In this document: positions 10,300 through 22,787 of the stretch, in pieces
Layout: every line of letters starts with the position of its first letter
Position numbering within the stretch: position 1 is the stretch's first letter
From: Macrophomina tecta
Lineage: Eukaryota > Ascomycota > Dothideomycetes > Botryosphaeriales > Botryosphaeriaceae
Reading direction: 5' to 3'
Length of the DNA stretch: 64,000 nt
Assembly: GCA_024180945.1 (NCBI GenBank)
Contig: JAKSGN010000007.1
Span: forward strand, 3,534,001-3,598,000
Made by a program: the position numbers and the translations under genes
Notes under the pieces: generated by a model
The model's input: only the letters and a program-made list of their open reading frames with translations
Databases searched by the model: none
What the model was told of the DNA's origin: nothing

Positions 10300-13200
10300 A
10301 TGTCTGGTCCTCAGCCCGGTGGTGGACCTGCGCACTCGCGAGGCGTAAGCGTCAGCAACGGTCCTCCAAGCGCAGGAATGGCAGGGCCATCACAGCAGAT
10401 GCCGCCGCAGGGTGGCGTTCCGCCTGTGGGAGGCGCGCCCGGCGGCACCACCCAATCCTCGCAAAATCTTAATCATATTGTAGGTGACTGTCTCCTTTTG
10501 TGGTCATTTCTTTGCACTTTCCCTACCCGTCCAACCTCGCCTTTGTGAACGGTTTGAGGGCGGTGATCGTGGCTGGAGGATCGCAGGAGCCCGGAGAAGT
10601 GCGCAGCCTTACCCCTCTGGACAGCCTGTGGAGCGCGCTTGTGGGACTCCCCCCGGATCTTGGACTGCGCACTTTCCACCTGGGAGCCTAACATTCACTC
10701 TCATGAGCTTTTGATGGAACCAAACAGAACCCCGGGGACTGAGTGAAGCCGTAGCTGGCGGGTCGTTAATTCGTGAAGCAACTTCGCTCCGAGCACACAA
10801 TACTTATTTCCTCACGTTCCTCCTCTACCTTCAGTCATTGGGCAGTCCGCTACTATAGCGGGCGACTACCAAAGGTCCTCAACTGCTCCTCCGGCCCACC
10901 ATTCCTTCGCTCTTACCCACGCACTACGCGCCAGGTAGACCCAACCACTCATGCACCTCAAACTGTGCTATTAAGGGCTGGGCCATCCATCTGTTCTACA
11001 CACCGCCCAACTCCTATTGTCGCACCGCTGGCACTTCTCACAATCACTACAGCTGGCTTCATCTCCCGGACACCCTTGGAAAGACCTGGCGCTTCATTCC
11101 CACTAAATCTTTGCTTCAAGGCATGATGTCGCCTCCAAATCCCGGTGTGGGTGACTATGCGTCGACGAATCCAAAAGCTGGCCTCAACCCACTTGTGTGA
11201 CTTGCGTTCTGTTAGGCAGTGGGCATTCACGCTAACAGAAGTGTCTAGGTTCTAGAGTACTTGAATAAGAAGGGCTATAACCGAACAGAGGCTATGTTGC
11301 GCAAGGAATCCGCCAATCAGGATGCAGATGGGCGGCCTATCGTTACTCGTGCTGAAGATCGCGGAGGCGGACAGTACGAGAAAGCTTTCGGTAAGGACGC
11401 AGCATGTTCTCCCCTGGCGCTCTACACTGGGGTCGTCTTATCGCTCTTGACACTGGTGTATGGCTAACGTGGACACATCGTAGAACTACTCCGCGCATGG
11501 ATTGAAGATAACCTCGAGCTCTACAAGGTAGAATTGAGGCGGTTGCTATGGCCGATCTTCGTCTACTCCTATCTGGAGATGCACAAAGAGTTCTATCAAA
11601 GAGATGCAACCGCATTCTTCAACAGGTATAAGGATTCTTTTGTCCAGGAGCACGATCAAGACGTCCGCCAGCTTTCAACAATCAGCCTTCCGGAGCACGT
11701 CGCGGACAGCCACATTGCGAACATCTACAGGGGCAACAAATATCGCTTGACACTGAGCAATATGGCATTCAATAGCCTAGTCCAGTACTTGGAATCTGAA
11801 GAGAGGGAGGGAGGCTCAGTCATCATTGGCCTGATGAATAAGTTCATGAATATTATCACCCAGGATCGCACTGCTACGGGGAATGAGAGGAGTCTCGCTG
11901 CCATGATAGCGCGCGGTAGCGTGGAAGAAGACCTCCCTGCTGAAGATGAGGGAATCCCTGGACACAACCCTGGCTCAGCTAACACGGATCGAAACGCACC
12001 CCCTGTTCTTGCGAAGCTTCAGTTGGGTGCTCTACCTATGGAACCGGAGCTCATGGAAGACGTAAGAGCAGAGCTTCAGGAAGAGGACATCAAGAACCCT
12101 CCGAGGCCTGGACAGAACTCCCTTGTTGAGGAATTCGAGCAACGTATCAAACGGGAGTCAACGGAGGAGGCGCCAACGCGAGAGACCGTTCCGTTACCGC
12201 CCTCATTGGCACGTGATGTTCTGATGGAGGTCCAGAAAGTCAAGGAAAACCGGGACAGATTCAAAATTGAAGGTCGCACAGGAGGTGTTGGCCCTGGCGT
12301 CAGCGTTTGCATGTTCACTTTCCACAATACCTTTGACAGGTGCGTCTTTAAATTGCTTGGGTTTATGTGTCAGCTAACGGATAAACTAGCATCAATTGCC
12401 TCGACTTCTCCGGGGACAACGAGTTCGTGGCAGCAGGCATGCAAGAATCGTATATCCGTGTATGGTCTCTGAATGGCAACGCACTACCTTCGGTCAACCC
12501 AGGCGATAAACCATCGGCATCAAAGCGCCTCATAGGGCATTCTGGACCTATCTACGCCGTTTCATTCTCGCCCTCCACTGCAAACCCCACTTCTGGAGGG
12601 CCTTCGACGCGCTCCAAGTATCTTCTGTCCAGTTCGGCCGACAAGACCATCCGGCTCTGGTCGTTGGACACCTGGACTTGTGTGACTGCGTACAAATCGC
12701 ACAGCGGGCCCGTGTGGGATGTCAAATGGGGTCCATTTGGCCACTACTTCCTCAGTGGTTCTCTCGATCGCACGGCACGGCTTTGGACGACTGACCATAT
12801 CGCCCCACACAGACTTTATGTTGGTCATGACAACGACGTGGACTGTGTGGAGTGGCACCCCAACGGCGCATACGTATTCACAGCCTCGAGTGACAAGACT
12901 GTGCGCATGTGGCACATCAACGGCAACCCACTGCGGATGTTCACTGGTCACACCAGCAACATCACCGCGCTTGCCTGCTCCCCAAGCGGTAAGAAGCTGG
13001 CCAGTGCAGATGATTCAGGTAACATTATTATCTGGGACATTGCGGCTGGTCTCCGTATCAAGCGGATGCGCGGCCATGGCAAGGGCGGTATTTGGTCGCT
13101 GTCCTGGAGCGTAGAGTCTTCGGTAATAGCGTCGGGTGGCGCGGACGGTACCGTACGTGTATGGGACGTTCTACAGGAAACGCCCGAGACGCAGAGCACC

Positions 13201-13410
13201 AATGGCAAGGTCATCGCAGAGGGCGGCGCGGGTACGAAGATTGATGGCAGCGGCGGATCAGGCTCGAGCGCGGCAAACAAGAAGAAAGCAAAGGACGTTG
13301 TGGTCACTGCTGACCAAATCAGTGCCTTCCCGACCAAGAAGAGCCCGGTCTACAAGGTTGAGTTCACGAGGATGAACTTGGTATTGGCAGGTGGCGCGTA
13401 CATGCCTTGA
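10300..13410 (+). CDS. TAF5: TFIID/SAGA subunit TAF5 (LisH-NTD2-WD40)
   Basis: Scaffold subunit of TFIID, and of SAGA in fungi, 732 residues. Exons are 10300-10479, 11249-11390, 11484-12339 and 12390-13410. Exon 1 is a Gly/Pro/Gln-rich tail. The LisH motif (VLEYLNKKGYNRTEAMLRKE, near 61-80) begins exactly at exon 2. The TAF5 N-terminal domain 2 runs from ELLRAWIEDNLELYKVEL to about residue 240. The WD40 propeller runs from about 393 to 690, with repeats such as SSADKTIRLWSLD, SGSLDRTARLW, TASSDKTVRMWH and SGGADGTVRVWDV. The protein ends in LVLAGGAYMP, as TAF5 proteins do. Intron 1 is 769 nt, far longer than any other in the window; exon continuity across the LisH motif supports it. Confidence 0.93.
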
Positions 13411-15297
13411 GAAACGGCTCTCCTCACTTTCTACGTTCTCATCATCACGGCGCATACGGTGGCGAGGCTTTCTGGAATTCTCCTGATTCATGGGTTCAGG
13501 GCTATGGTTGTGAGATATCCTGGGCGCGGAATGCAAAAACGGGCATTCTGGGCTTTCGCGAGAAGACAGCTTGCATCGAATCGTGGGAACTAATTTAGCT
13601 GCAGACCTTTTTTAGCCGCAAAAGTACAAGTCCCTGATCACCGATTACGCCTCCGCAATGACTTAGCATGGGAGTATGTTTGCAGTGTTCTAACTGGATG
13701 CAGGGAGCTGTGAATGGAGCGGGCCGACGGCAGTCTCACTTGCAGTAGCTGGTTGGAACGGCCCAGGTCCAGCTCGATGGGCGATCCGGCGGTTCGCCCA
13801 ACTGACGCGAGCCGTCAAATTTAATTGATGCGAGTCATTCGAAGGAAATCTTCTGTCATGGATTGTCAAAAATCAGATTCGCCATTCAAGGCATTTCTGG
13901 CGTCAGTATACGGCGAGCCAGGGAAGCGGGCCTTCTTCACGCTGAGAGCGGTGCTAGCCGTCTGTCGATGCTCGGGCGACATGTACACGACAAGACGGGC
14001 TGTTGGGGGGGCACAGAGACATGGTGGAGCCGCTCAGCATTCTTGGTGTATTCCTTCGATTCCTGATGTCGCTGAGACGAATACGCGACGGCTGGATCAA
14101 GGCAAAGACGGAAGGGCGACGGCCAATGGCTGCACTCTCAATAACTGCAGGTGATGGCCACACGAAGCGAGTCTTGCCCGGTTAGAGCAATGGACCGAGG
14201 GTGTCGTGTGGGCAGATTTCCGCCCAGACTTGGCGGCTGGGCGGGAATCTGGGCGGCGGCTCCCATTGGACCACCGTTTATCGCGACAAGACGTTGCAAC
14301 CGCGCCGCTGGGTAGCGTCGGCCACCAAGTCGCGCACCTCGCTGCACCCGGCAGGTCCAAGACCTTCTGGAAAATCCGCTCGTGTGCCGCCTGTATGCGC
14401 CGCAGGAGGGGCGCGACATCAAGAGGGCGACTCCTGGGGGCGGACGAAGGATTGCGTCCGCGTGCAGCGCTCGCGAACCTGTACCGCCGCCAAGATAACC
14501 CATATCAGACACCATGCCGCCCGGCCGACACGTCGCCGCCAGAAGAGGGGAACACGCATAGACGCACGCGGAGCCGACCGTCGGCTCTGCTATCGCGTCG
14601 GGATACGTTCGTACGCACACCCCGCGCACCCTGCTGGTCTTTGGGCCGCGAAAACTTTGCACGCCGCGGCGAAAGCTTCTCCGAGCGTTGGCAGCCCTTC
14701 GCGGGTGCCGGCGAGGAAAGCTTGGCGGGCGGCGGCCGGAATCGTGTGCAAGTCTTAGCTCTTCCTGGACCGGGGCAAGCGGCGGCGCCCACGCTCGTCT
14801 TCTCCGCCGCCCCAGTGAGCTTGAAGATACGAGCCTGGCCTTATCGAGAGTCGCTTGTACCGGTGTGGCGTGCCACTAGACGACGACTCGGCGGATTGCT
14901 CTTGGCATGACCTGCCCGCCACTATCTGGCCCATCTATCTCTGGTGCGACGGCGCAAGGGTAACCCCCAAGTTTCTGGGCGGGACTGATGGTCAGCTACC
15001 TTCCTAATCGAAGCAATGCCGTCGTGCTCTGTGCCAGAACTATAACTTAACCATGGCCCGCCCTCTCACGTTTCGTGTCTGCGTGCAGCCCGTCTCCTCC
15101 ATCCCAGCTCTGCCTGGTCTCCGTTATTCTGCTCCTTTCGCTCACAGCGTCTCATCTCTCACGAGAGTGGTGACCACTGCGATATCCACTCCTCCCCGTT
15201 AGCCCTGTGTGTTTAGCGGGCGGTCGTGAGATATACCTCTTCGCCACCTTCCACCGTTCATTGTTCACTCCACCAGCTTCCCGGGTGAGTCGCAAAG
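13411..15297. other. Intergenic region upstream of PTR2
   Basis: 1.9 kb without a gene I can support. It holds the TAF5 3' UTR, a 15-bp inverted repeat at 14213-14251 and the PTR2 promoter. Near 15042 there is an ACTATAACTTAACC element. An ATG at 15053 opens a 49-codon frame that stops at 15202, before the PTR2 start; it matters only if transcription begins upstream of it. GC-rich open frames between 14200 and 14900 lack any domain and occur on both strands. Confidence 0.45.
14213..14251. repeat. Inverted repeat, 15-nt arms, 9-nt spacer
   Basis: Left arm 14213-14227 (CAGATTTCCGCCCAG) and right arm 14237-14251 (CTGGGCGGGAATCTG) pair at 14 of 15 positions. The one exception would be a G-U pair in RNA. 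It could be a palindromic protein-binding site or a transcribed hairpin; nothing in the sequence decides. Confidence 0.6.
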
Positions 15298-17286
15298 ATG
15301 AGCAGGGTTCTCGAGGACGCGGAGATCGCGAAAAGCCACGAGCCTGATGCGCCGACCCCACTCGGTGAGAAGGAGCTAGAGTTGGTTCAAAGAGAAACCG
15401 ACAATGGCTCCAGCACTACCGACGACGAGAAGCCCACCGAGGAGGACTTCCGCACGCTTTTCCGTGTCTCGGGAAAGATCCCGTGGACCACTTACACCAT
15501 TGCGTTTGTGGAGCTGTGCGAGCGCTTTTCCTACTATGGCACCACGGTTGTCTGTAAGTACCGCCATCTCTCAGGCGAGTTTGTTGAGGCCAGATACATT
15601 AACACCTTATAGATGTCAACTACATCCAGCAGCCGTTGCCGCCGGGCTCCAACACTGGTGCTGGTTTTGACGGCCAGTCTGGTGCCTTGAACCGTGGCCA
15701 GCAAACTTCCACCGGTTTAACGACCTGTAAGTATTGCTGGGTTCTGATTGAAACTGCCAAGTGCTAATCAGCGACAGTCAACTCCTTTTGGTCATACACC
15801 TGCCCTCTGATCGGCGCCTACATTGCCGACGAGTATCTCGGTCGTTTCAAAACTATCCAATGGTCCATTTTAATTTCCTTGATCGGGCATTGTTTCTTGA
15901 TCATTTCCGCGCTGCCTCCCATCATCACCAAACCGGACACTGCTATAGCCATATTCGCCGTCGGATTGGTCATCATGGGCTGCGGTACTGGTGGTTTCAA
16001 GTCGAACATCTCGCCCCTCATCGCCGAGCAGCTCACGGATACCAAGCCCAAGGTTATCAGAGACAAGAAGACGGGAGAGCGCGTTCTGTCGGACCCTGCC
16101 ATCACTGTCGCCCGTGTCTTCCTATACTTCTACATGATGATCAACATTGGATCTCTCGTTGGACAAATCTGTAAGACATTTGAACATCTCCGTCTGAGGC
16201 TTTCAACTAACTCTGAGCACAGGCATGGTTTTCGCTGAAAAGTATGTCGGTTTTTGGCTGTCCTTCACTCTGCCCACGATCATGTTCCTGTTCTGCCCGA
16301 TGGTTCTCTTCTGGTGCAAGAGCAAGTACAAGCTCACTCCACCCAACGGCTCGGTGATTGCAAGGGCGTTCAAGCTGGTCGCCCTGGGCTCCAAGGGCCG
16401 TATTTCCATCAACCCTTTCCAAACCGTTCGGAACTTCAAGAACGGAAACTTCTGGGATGATATCAAGCCGAGCAAGCTCGGGCCCAATAAGCCAGCCTGG
16501 ATGACTTTTGATGACGCATGGGTTGATGAGGTCCGTCGTGGCTTCAAGGCTTGCAAAGTCTTCACTTTCTACCCGCTCTACTGGCTGGCCTATAACCAGA
16601 TGACGAACAACCTGACCTCTCAGGCCGCCACCATGGAACTGCACGGAGCACCCAACGATGTCATCAACAACCTGAACCCTCTTTCCCTGATTATCTTCAT
16701 CCCGATCGTCGACAACTTCCTGTACCCAGGTCTGCGTAGGATCGGCTTCAACTTCACGCCCCTCAAGCGTATCGCGTTCGGTTTCGGCCTGGCCTCCCTG
16801 GCCATGATCTCGGCGGTGGTAATTCAGCACTATATCTACAAGCTCGGCGAATGCGGTAACCACATGAACTCGTGCGAGGATGCCGAAGGGAACCCTATCG
16901 TCGCTCCTATCAACGTGTGGGTGCAGACGCTGCCGTACTTCCTGGTCGGTTTCTCCGAGATCTTCGCCTCCATCACTGGCCTCGAGTACGCGTTCATGAA
17001 GGCGCCGCACAACATGCGTTCGCTCGTCACCGCCGTCTTCCTGTTCCAGTCGGCCATCGGTTCTGCTCTTAACCAGGCCCTTGTTCCACTTGCTGACGAT
17101 CCGCTGCTCGTCTGGAACTATGCTGTGTCTGCCATCGTTGCGGCGCTGGGCGGTGTTGCCTTTTGGATCACCTTCCACAACCTGGATAAGGAAGAGGATA
17201 GGTTGAACATGCTGCCTGACAGCGCGTACGGTGCTGAGGACCGCCGCCATTCGATTATTGAGGCTGAAAAGGGCCAGAAGGCCTGA
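15298..17286 (+). CDS. PTR2: Proton-coupled di/tripeptide transporter (POT/PTR2)
   Basis: Plasma-membrane peptide importer of the POT family, 608 residues. Exons are 15298-15553, 15613-15726, 15778-16170 and 16223-17286, with introns of 59, 51 and 52 nt. After an acidic ~60-residue cytosolic tail comes the POT motif ELCERFSYYG (near 71-80), which couples proton binding to transport, then YVNYIQQPLP. The PTR2 signature GCGTGGFKSNISPLIAEQ is near residues 190-207. About twelve hydrophobic segments follow, including WLSFTLPTIMFLFCPMVLFW and the late helices after VWVQTLPYFLVGFSEIFA. A long cytosolic loop sits between the two bundles. Length and motifs match fungal Ptr2. Expression is usually nitrogen- and amino-acid-responsive in fungi; no site was identified here. 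Confidence 0.93.
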
Positions 17287-17790
17287 GCCTGTCAGTAGCA
17301 TGTCGGGGGAAGGGAAATGTGTGGTCTTTGAAAAATTTTAGGATGATGGGAAAATCATACGGAAGTTCTTATGGATTGATGGGTTTACGATGACGTTCTA
17401 TACCACTGGAGGATATAATCAATTCACATACCCGACATGCTCTTTTGCCAGCCGCCCACACTGTGCTTTCGGCGTCTCTGCTGTCTGATTTAGATTTCCA
17501 TTCCGATCTTTCAATTGCATCTGAATCGTCGTGAGCACGTTAACAGCGTGACAGCAGAGGTCTGAATAAGTGACAAGAATGCAAAGACGAGGACTCCGTT
17601 CTGATTGCTTCGGTAGCGGCAGCGAGAGTGATGGACCAATCATGCCCGCAGCAGTTCGGCCATCTCATGATTCGTGAGAAGCGAAACGCCGCGTTTCTCC
17701 CGCCCCGACCGCTCACCCAGAAACTCCGCCGGGCGAACAGCTCCAGAAGCAAACCTTCGAGCTCCCAATTGCAACGTAGCCGCCGGTCCA
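17287..17790. other. Intergenic, PTR2 3' end to IF-2 promoter
   Basis: 504 bp with the PTR2 3' UTR on the left and a moderately pyrimidine-rich IF-2 promoter on the right. I see no additional gene. Confidence 0.45.
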
Positions 17791-20700
17791 ATGATGCGCA
17801 GACAAGCTCTGAGAGTATATTCCCACTATCTACCTATCTCTCTCCCTTCGAAACATGAGAGCTAATTGAAACTACTCTACCAGGCGTCGTCGACGCACAA
17901 CATCTGCGTCTTTTGCGCAACCCGCCTCAGCGGCGGCGGCGACGCTCTCCTCCACCACCTTTCCTCCGGCACGACCGCACCCGCCGCCCGCTACGTCCAA
18001 CGCCGCGGCATCTCATCCTCACGTCCCTCGCTGCAGGGTTTGGGCGCTGCGGCGGCCGCCGCCGCTATACAGCAGGACAGAGAACGCAATGAGCTCCAGG
18101 CCCGTTTCAACGCACCAGCATCCACCCCCGCTACCGTACAGCAACAGCCATCCGCAACAGGTGGTACGATAGATTCCGAGAGGGCTGCGCTGATGGGGCG
18201 TTTTGCGCCTCGTCCCCCTCCGGCTGCGACGACGACGCCGCCGCCGCAACAGGGTACGGCATGGCACCCACAGCGGCAGCAGGGCGGGCTGATACGGAAA
18301 CTCCCGACGGCGGCTGGTGGCAGTGGCGGAAGCGGTGGTCAGGAAAGAGGGGCCGCGCGGGCGGGCGGCGAGAGGAGGCATGTCTACAGGGTGAAGGTCG
18401 AGTCGAGGCAGGACCAGCGGCAGCAGGAGGCTCGGGATGATGCAGGATTTGACCCGAACAAGGTCAGCCAGTGGAAGCACTTGAGGCCGAGGGGGCAACA
18501 GCAGCAGCAACAGCAGCGGCAACGGCAGTCGCAACAAGCACAACAGGACGGCTACAATGCGGGCGGGAGGCATACAAGCAGCGCCTCGTTCGTGCCGCTG
18601 ACGTCGGAGCAGAGGGCCGAGGATAGGGAGAGGTTCTTGCGGAGGCTGGGCATCAAGCCGGACCCGGAGCCTGCGCAGGCAGATCAGGCGCCGCAGTCGC
18701 TGGAGTTCATCCGCTCGGAGCGGGCGAGTGCTGTACCGCCCGAGAAGGATATGGAGGCGGATGCATTGCGCGCGCAGTTTGGGCTGCAGCGGGTTGCCGA
18801 ATCGGTCTCGTCCAGGCAGCAGTTTCAGTCGCAGCCGAAGCTACACCAAAGTGTCGAGCGCGATGCGCTAGCATCTCGGTTTGCTAAGCCGTCGGGGGTC
18901 GCTGAGCATGGCCCTTCGGAGGACCAAGAGTGGCGGAAACTTGCGGTTGATCAAGAGGCGGCATTGGAGAAGGGTGAAGGGATGGAGAGGGTTGAGGAAG
19001 ATTCGCCGGAAGAAGAGCAAGGGATGGAGAGGATACGGGCTGCGGCTCAGCAGGTCAGAGAGCGCGAACGCGCCGGAAGGTTTTCTAAATTTGCTGATGT
19101 GGAAGAGGATGATGCACCACGGAAGCGGAAGACCAAAGGAGGTTGGAGCAAGGCATCTGCTTATGAGGATGAAGAGGCGGACTTTGGCCGGGCGGAGCGC
19201 AAATCGAAGAAAAAGGACAAGAGGAAGCAGCGTGTTGTCCAAGTGGCACCTCCTACGCCCATCTACCTCCCGGAGTATCTCAGTGTCGTCAATTTGGCGA
19301 ATATGCTTAGGGTTAGAACGGAGGACCTGGTGCGTAAGATGGAGGAATTGGGTTTCGAGGATATCAATAACGACGATATTCTCAACTCCGAGAACGCCGG
19401 CTTAATTGCTATGGAATACAATTTCGAGCCCGCGGCTGCAGACCCTTCCCAGGACCTCGACCTTTACCCAGCACCGGAGCCGGAGGATTTGGCAAGCCTC
19501 CCAGCTCGCCCACCTGTGATCACTATCATGGGACACGTTGACCATGGGAAGACCACCTTACTTGATTTCCTACGAAAGTCATCCGTGGCGGCGACGGAGT
19601 TTGGAGGCATCACTCAACACATCGGTGCTTTCAGCGTCCCTCTTTCCGGTGGCAAGACTATCACCTTCCTCGACACTCCTGGTCACGCTGCTTTCCTCAG
19701 CATGCGTGAACGCGGTGCTAATGTCACTGACATTGTCATCCTAGTCGTAGCCGCCGATGACAGTGTCAAGCCCCAGACTATCGAAGCGATCAAACACGCT
19801 AAAGCTGCTCGTGTCCCCATGATTGTTGCCATCAACAAGGTGGACAAAGAAGGCGCCAACATCGAACGCGTCAAGCAGGATCTTGCCCGCCATGGTGTTG
19901 ATATCGAAGACTTCGGCGGTGACGTCCAAGCAATCCCTGTCAGCGGCAAGACGGGTCAAGGCATGCAAGATCTCGAAGAAGCAGCCATCACCCTTTCGGA
20001 AATCCTCGACCATCGAGCTGATCCTGAAGGTCCTGTCGAAGGTTGGATCCTTGAAGCTGCAACCAAGAAGTCCGGTAAAGCAGCCACCATCCTTGTCCGT
20101 CGCGGTACCCTCAAGGTCGGTTCTATCGTCGTAGCCGGCAGGACGTTCGCCCGCGTCCGCTCCATTAGGAACGAAGCCGGCGTTGACATTCCCTCCGTCG
20201 GCCCTGGCATGCCCGCCGAGATCGACGGCTGGCGCGGTCAACCTGAAGCCGGCGACGAGGTCCTCGAGGCACCAGACGAGCAGCGCGCCACCGAGGTTGT
20301 CGAGTACCGCGAAGCCAACGCCGAACGCGTGCAGATGGCCAAGGACATGGAAGCCATCAACGAGGCGCGCCGCCTCGAGCACGAACGCCGCGAGCGCGAG
20401 GAGGCTATCGCCGCCGCCGCCAAGGCGGGCGAAGAGGACCCGGAAGCCGCCGTCGCAGCGGCCGCAGCGGCTGAGGCGGCGGAAAATGCGAAATCGGGCA
20501 TCATCGAGGTTCCGTTCATTGTCAAAGCGGACGTCTCGGGCTCGGTCGAGGCCGTGGTCGACTATGTGATGACGGTTGGCAACGGCGAGGTGCGCCCGCG
20601 CGTCATACGCTCGGGCGTCGGCCCCGTCGGCGAGTTCGACATCGACTACGCTGCCACAGCCGGCGGGCATGTCGTTTCGTTCAACGTCGGCCTCGACCCG

Positions 20701-21281
20701 CGCCTCGCGCGCATGGCCGAGTCCAAGGGCGTGCGCGTGCTCGAGCAGAACGTCATCTACAGGCTCGTTGACGACGTCAAGGACGTGCTGAGCGAGAAGC
20801 TCGAGCCCACCGTCGTGCAGAGGGTCTCGGGCGAGGCCGCCGTGCTGCAGGTCTTCAGTATCGCCTTGGGCAGGAAGCAGAGCTTGAATATTGCGGGGTG
20901 CAGGGTTACCAATGGAAGTGTGGCGCGTGGCGCGAAGGTGAGGGTGTTTAGGGGGGAGGAGAAAGTGTATGATGGTATGTCTGGTGCTCCTTTTTTTTTT
21001 TTTTTTTCTTCTATATCCTCCTTTTTTCCTTAGCCCCCTTTCTTCGCTCCGCTGCCAGCTGTGGACGCTGGGTGGCAGCTCTCCTCTTTATTGGGAGATC
21101 AGGATACTAACGGGGTTGCGTCTTTGCAGGTACGGTCTCCTCGCTCAAGCAGGTCAAGAAGGACGTCTCGGAAATGCGGAAGGGCTCTGAGTGCGGTATG
21201 GCGTTCGAGGGTTGGGGAGACTTCCAGCCCGGTGACACGATTCAGTGCTATGAGGAGAGGTTTGAGAAGAGGAGTCTGTAA
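17791..21281 (+). CDS. IFM1: Mitochondrial translation initiation factor IF-2
   Basis: Mitochondrial IF-2 GTPase, 1088 residues, delivering initiator tRNA to the small mitoribosomal subunit. Exons are 17791-17814, 17884-20974 and 21130-21281. The 24-nt first exon gives MMRRQALR, a basic presequence start; the long frame itself has no ATG before this. Residues ~60-500 are low-complexity (Gln, Gly, Arg, charged). An IF-2 N-domain-like segment ([20 protein letters not shown]) precedes the G domain. The G motifs are GHVDHGKT (558-565), DTPGHAAF (~606) and NKVD (~659). The IF-2 C-domains follow, interrupted by a Glu/Ala-rich insert near 820-875. The last exon encodes [19 protein letters not shown]. 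Intron 2 (155 nt) contains a T17 tract. Confidence 0.94.
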
Positions 21282-21722
21282 GAGCGCGTCGGGTCTGCAT
21301 GAAAAGGATTACTCTGCTCATGACAATTTTCTGCATGAAGAGGTGGAAGAATACGGATATGTACGATACCAAGGAGAAATGCTGCATACGAAAGGCGCAT
21401 GGCATGATGGACATAGATGGTGTTTGTAGAGATGCTCATCTTTGACGGAGATCCGCTCCATGATACTTGGCTGATCTCTACTTTGCTTTTCACGTCCGTG
21501 TGATAGTAGCACGACTAGATCTTGTTGCAATGTGCGAGGTGGCCGATGTGAAGCCTTAACGGTTTTTACGCCTGATACTGTACAGAAATAATCCACTCCG
21601 TGCCAAGCCAGATCCAAAACAGGAGAACGCCCCTTCCCATGCAGTGATTAATCCGCTATAAGTGCAAAACTTGAACGCCATGTTTTTTCTTTGGAGCGGT
21701 GGTGATTGTACATTGATTTCGA
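21282..21722. other. Convergent 3' spacer
   Basis: 441 bp between the stop codons of IF-2 (+) and GMH1 (-). It should hold both 3' UTRs; no other feature was seen. Confidence 0.45.
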
Positions 21723-22787
21723 TCACACGGACTTGCGCAACTTCGCGCCAGCCCATAAGACGGGGGCCAGGTGCTTCGGGAGATTTGCGCCAAACAGGCT
21801 GATGAACCAGAGGATGGTGAACACAGCCACAGGGGTGAGGAGGAGCTCGGTGTGGTGGAGGAAGGGGAGGGCTTGATACTGGTCAGCACCCGAGACTTGA
21901 TTGGGCAGGTTTGTGATTTACCGTTATAGCCGAGGAAAGTGATGACGGCGTAGTACCCGAAGGCCAGCAGGTACAGGGAGTTGCCGACGAATGATGAGAC
22001 CCAGAAATCGCGAGCGATGAGCGGCATGAGGAGGAACTGGATGACGTAGAGGAAGAACCACACGGGGAAGAAGGCGCGTATCGAGACCTGTAGGACCGGA
22101 GTTCAGTCTGTTGGCAGGTTATAATCGAGAAGCGCGGCAGGACTCACGTCAAAACAGTATCCGAACTCCAGCTGCTCGCCGTCGCCGGGCTGAACAAAGA
22201 GGCCTTGTCTGCGCCGCCCGGGAAGGCCAGGCACGCCCGGTCCCAACAACCTGCCGACGAAGAAGTATGCGGCCGTTGCAACAGCGAGCGACAACCCGAT
22301 GAAGTGCACGAAGACGAAGACCAGCATTATGCGGAGCGTCTTGCCGAAGCCCTCGGCGTAGGCTAGGCCCCAGGCGAGCGAGGTCAGGATCAGGAAGAAG
22401 GAGAGCAGGTAGGTGAAGGCGGGATCGGGGCGATGCCAAGTATTTTTGGTCTCTGGAGCTGCGCGTCAGCGAGGGCGGGGTGTGGGGCATGCTCGGGCAG
22501 GAGTACGCTTCTGCAGAGAGGGTCAGCAAGCTGTCGCGCGGCGCATGGGCGATCGCAAGAGGCGCAGGCAGCCGTACATGGTAGTATATAGAGCGGAAGA
22601 CCTTCTTGGGCGCTATTATGAGGCTCATCATCTCCCAGACGGCGGTCTCAAAGTCCATCTGCGGGAACTTGAACAAGCGCTTGAAGAAGCGCGGCATCTT
22701 GATGCCCTGGCGACGGTTGCTGGGCACGGTGCCTCCGAAGTTGGTCGAGGGCCCGCCATGGCGAGGCAGCGAGATCTGCGGGTTCAT
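21723..22787 (-). CDS. GMH1: UNC-50 / GMH1 family Golgi membrane protein
   Basis: Multi-pass membrane protein of the UNC-50 family, 275 residues. Yeast Gmh1 sits in the Golgi and interacts with the Arf exchange factors Gea1/2. Exons are 22787-22578, 22450-22148, 22087-21922 and 21871-21723. The N terminus is cytosolic (MNPQISLPRHGG), then comes the family hallmark FKFPQMDFETAVWEMMSLI and IYYHTKNTWHRPDPAFTYL. At least five hydrophobic helices follow, including FVHFIGLSLAVATAAYFFVG, WFFLYVIQFLLMPL and NSLYLLAFGYYAVITFLGY. The exon 1/2 acceptor (CCAGAG) was chosen to keep frame. The open frame extends upstream of 22787, but only through non-ATG codons. It is divergent from RNA14 (446-bp spacer). 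Confidence 0.9.

Noticed and set aside
14138..14910. Long overlapping frames on both strands upstream of PTR2
   Set aside because: GC-rich noise; no domain, no splice-linked exons, and frames overlap each other in opposite directions.
15053..15202. 49-codon upstream frame before PTR2
   Set aside because: A TATA-like element lies only about 11 bp upstream, so the ATG is probably outside the transcript; not listed as a gene.
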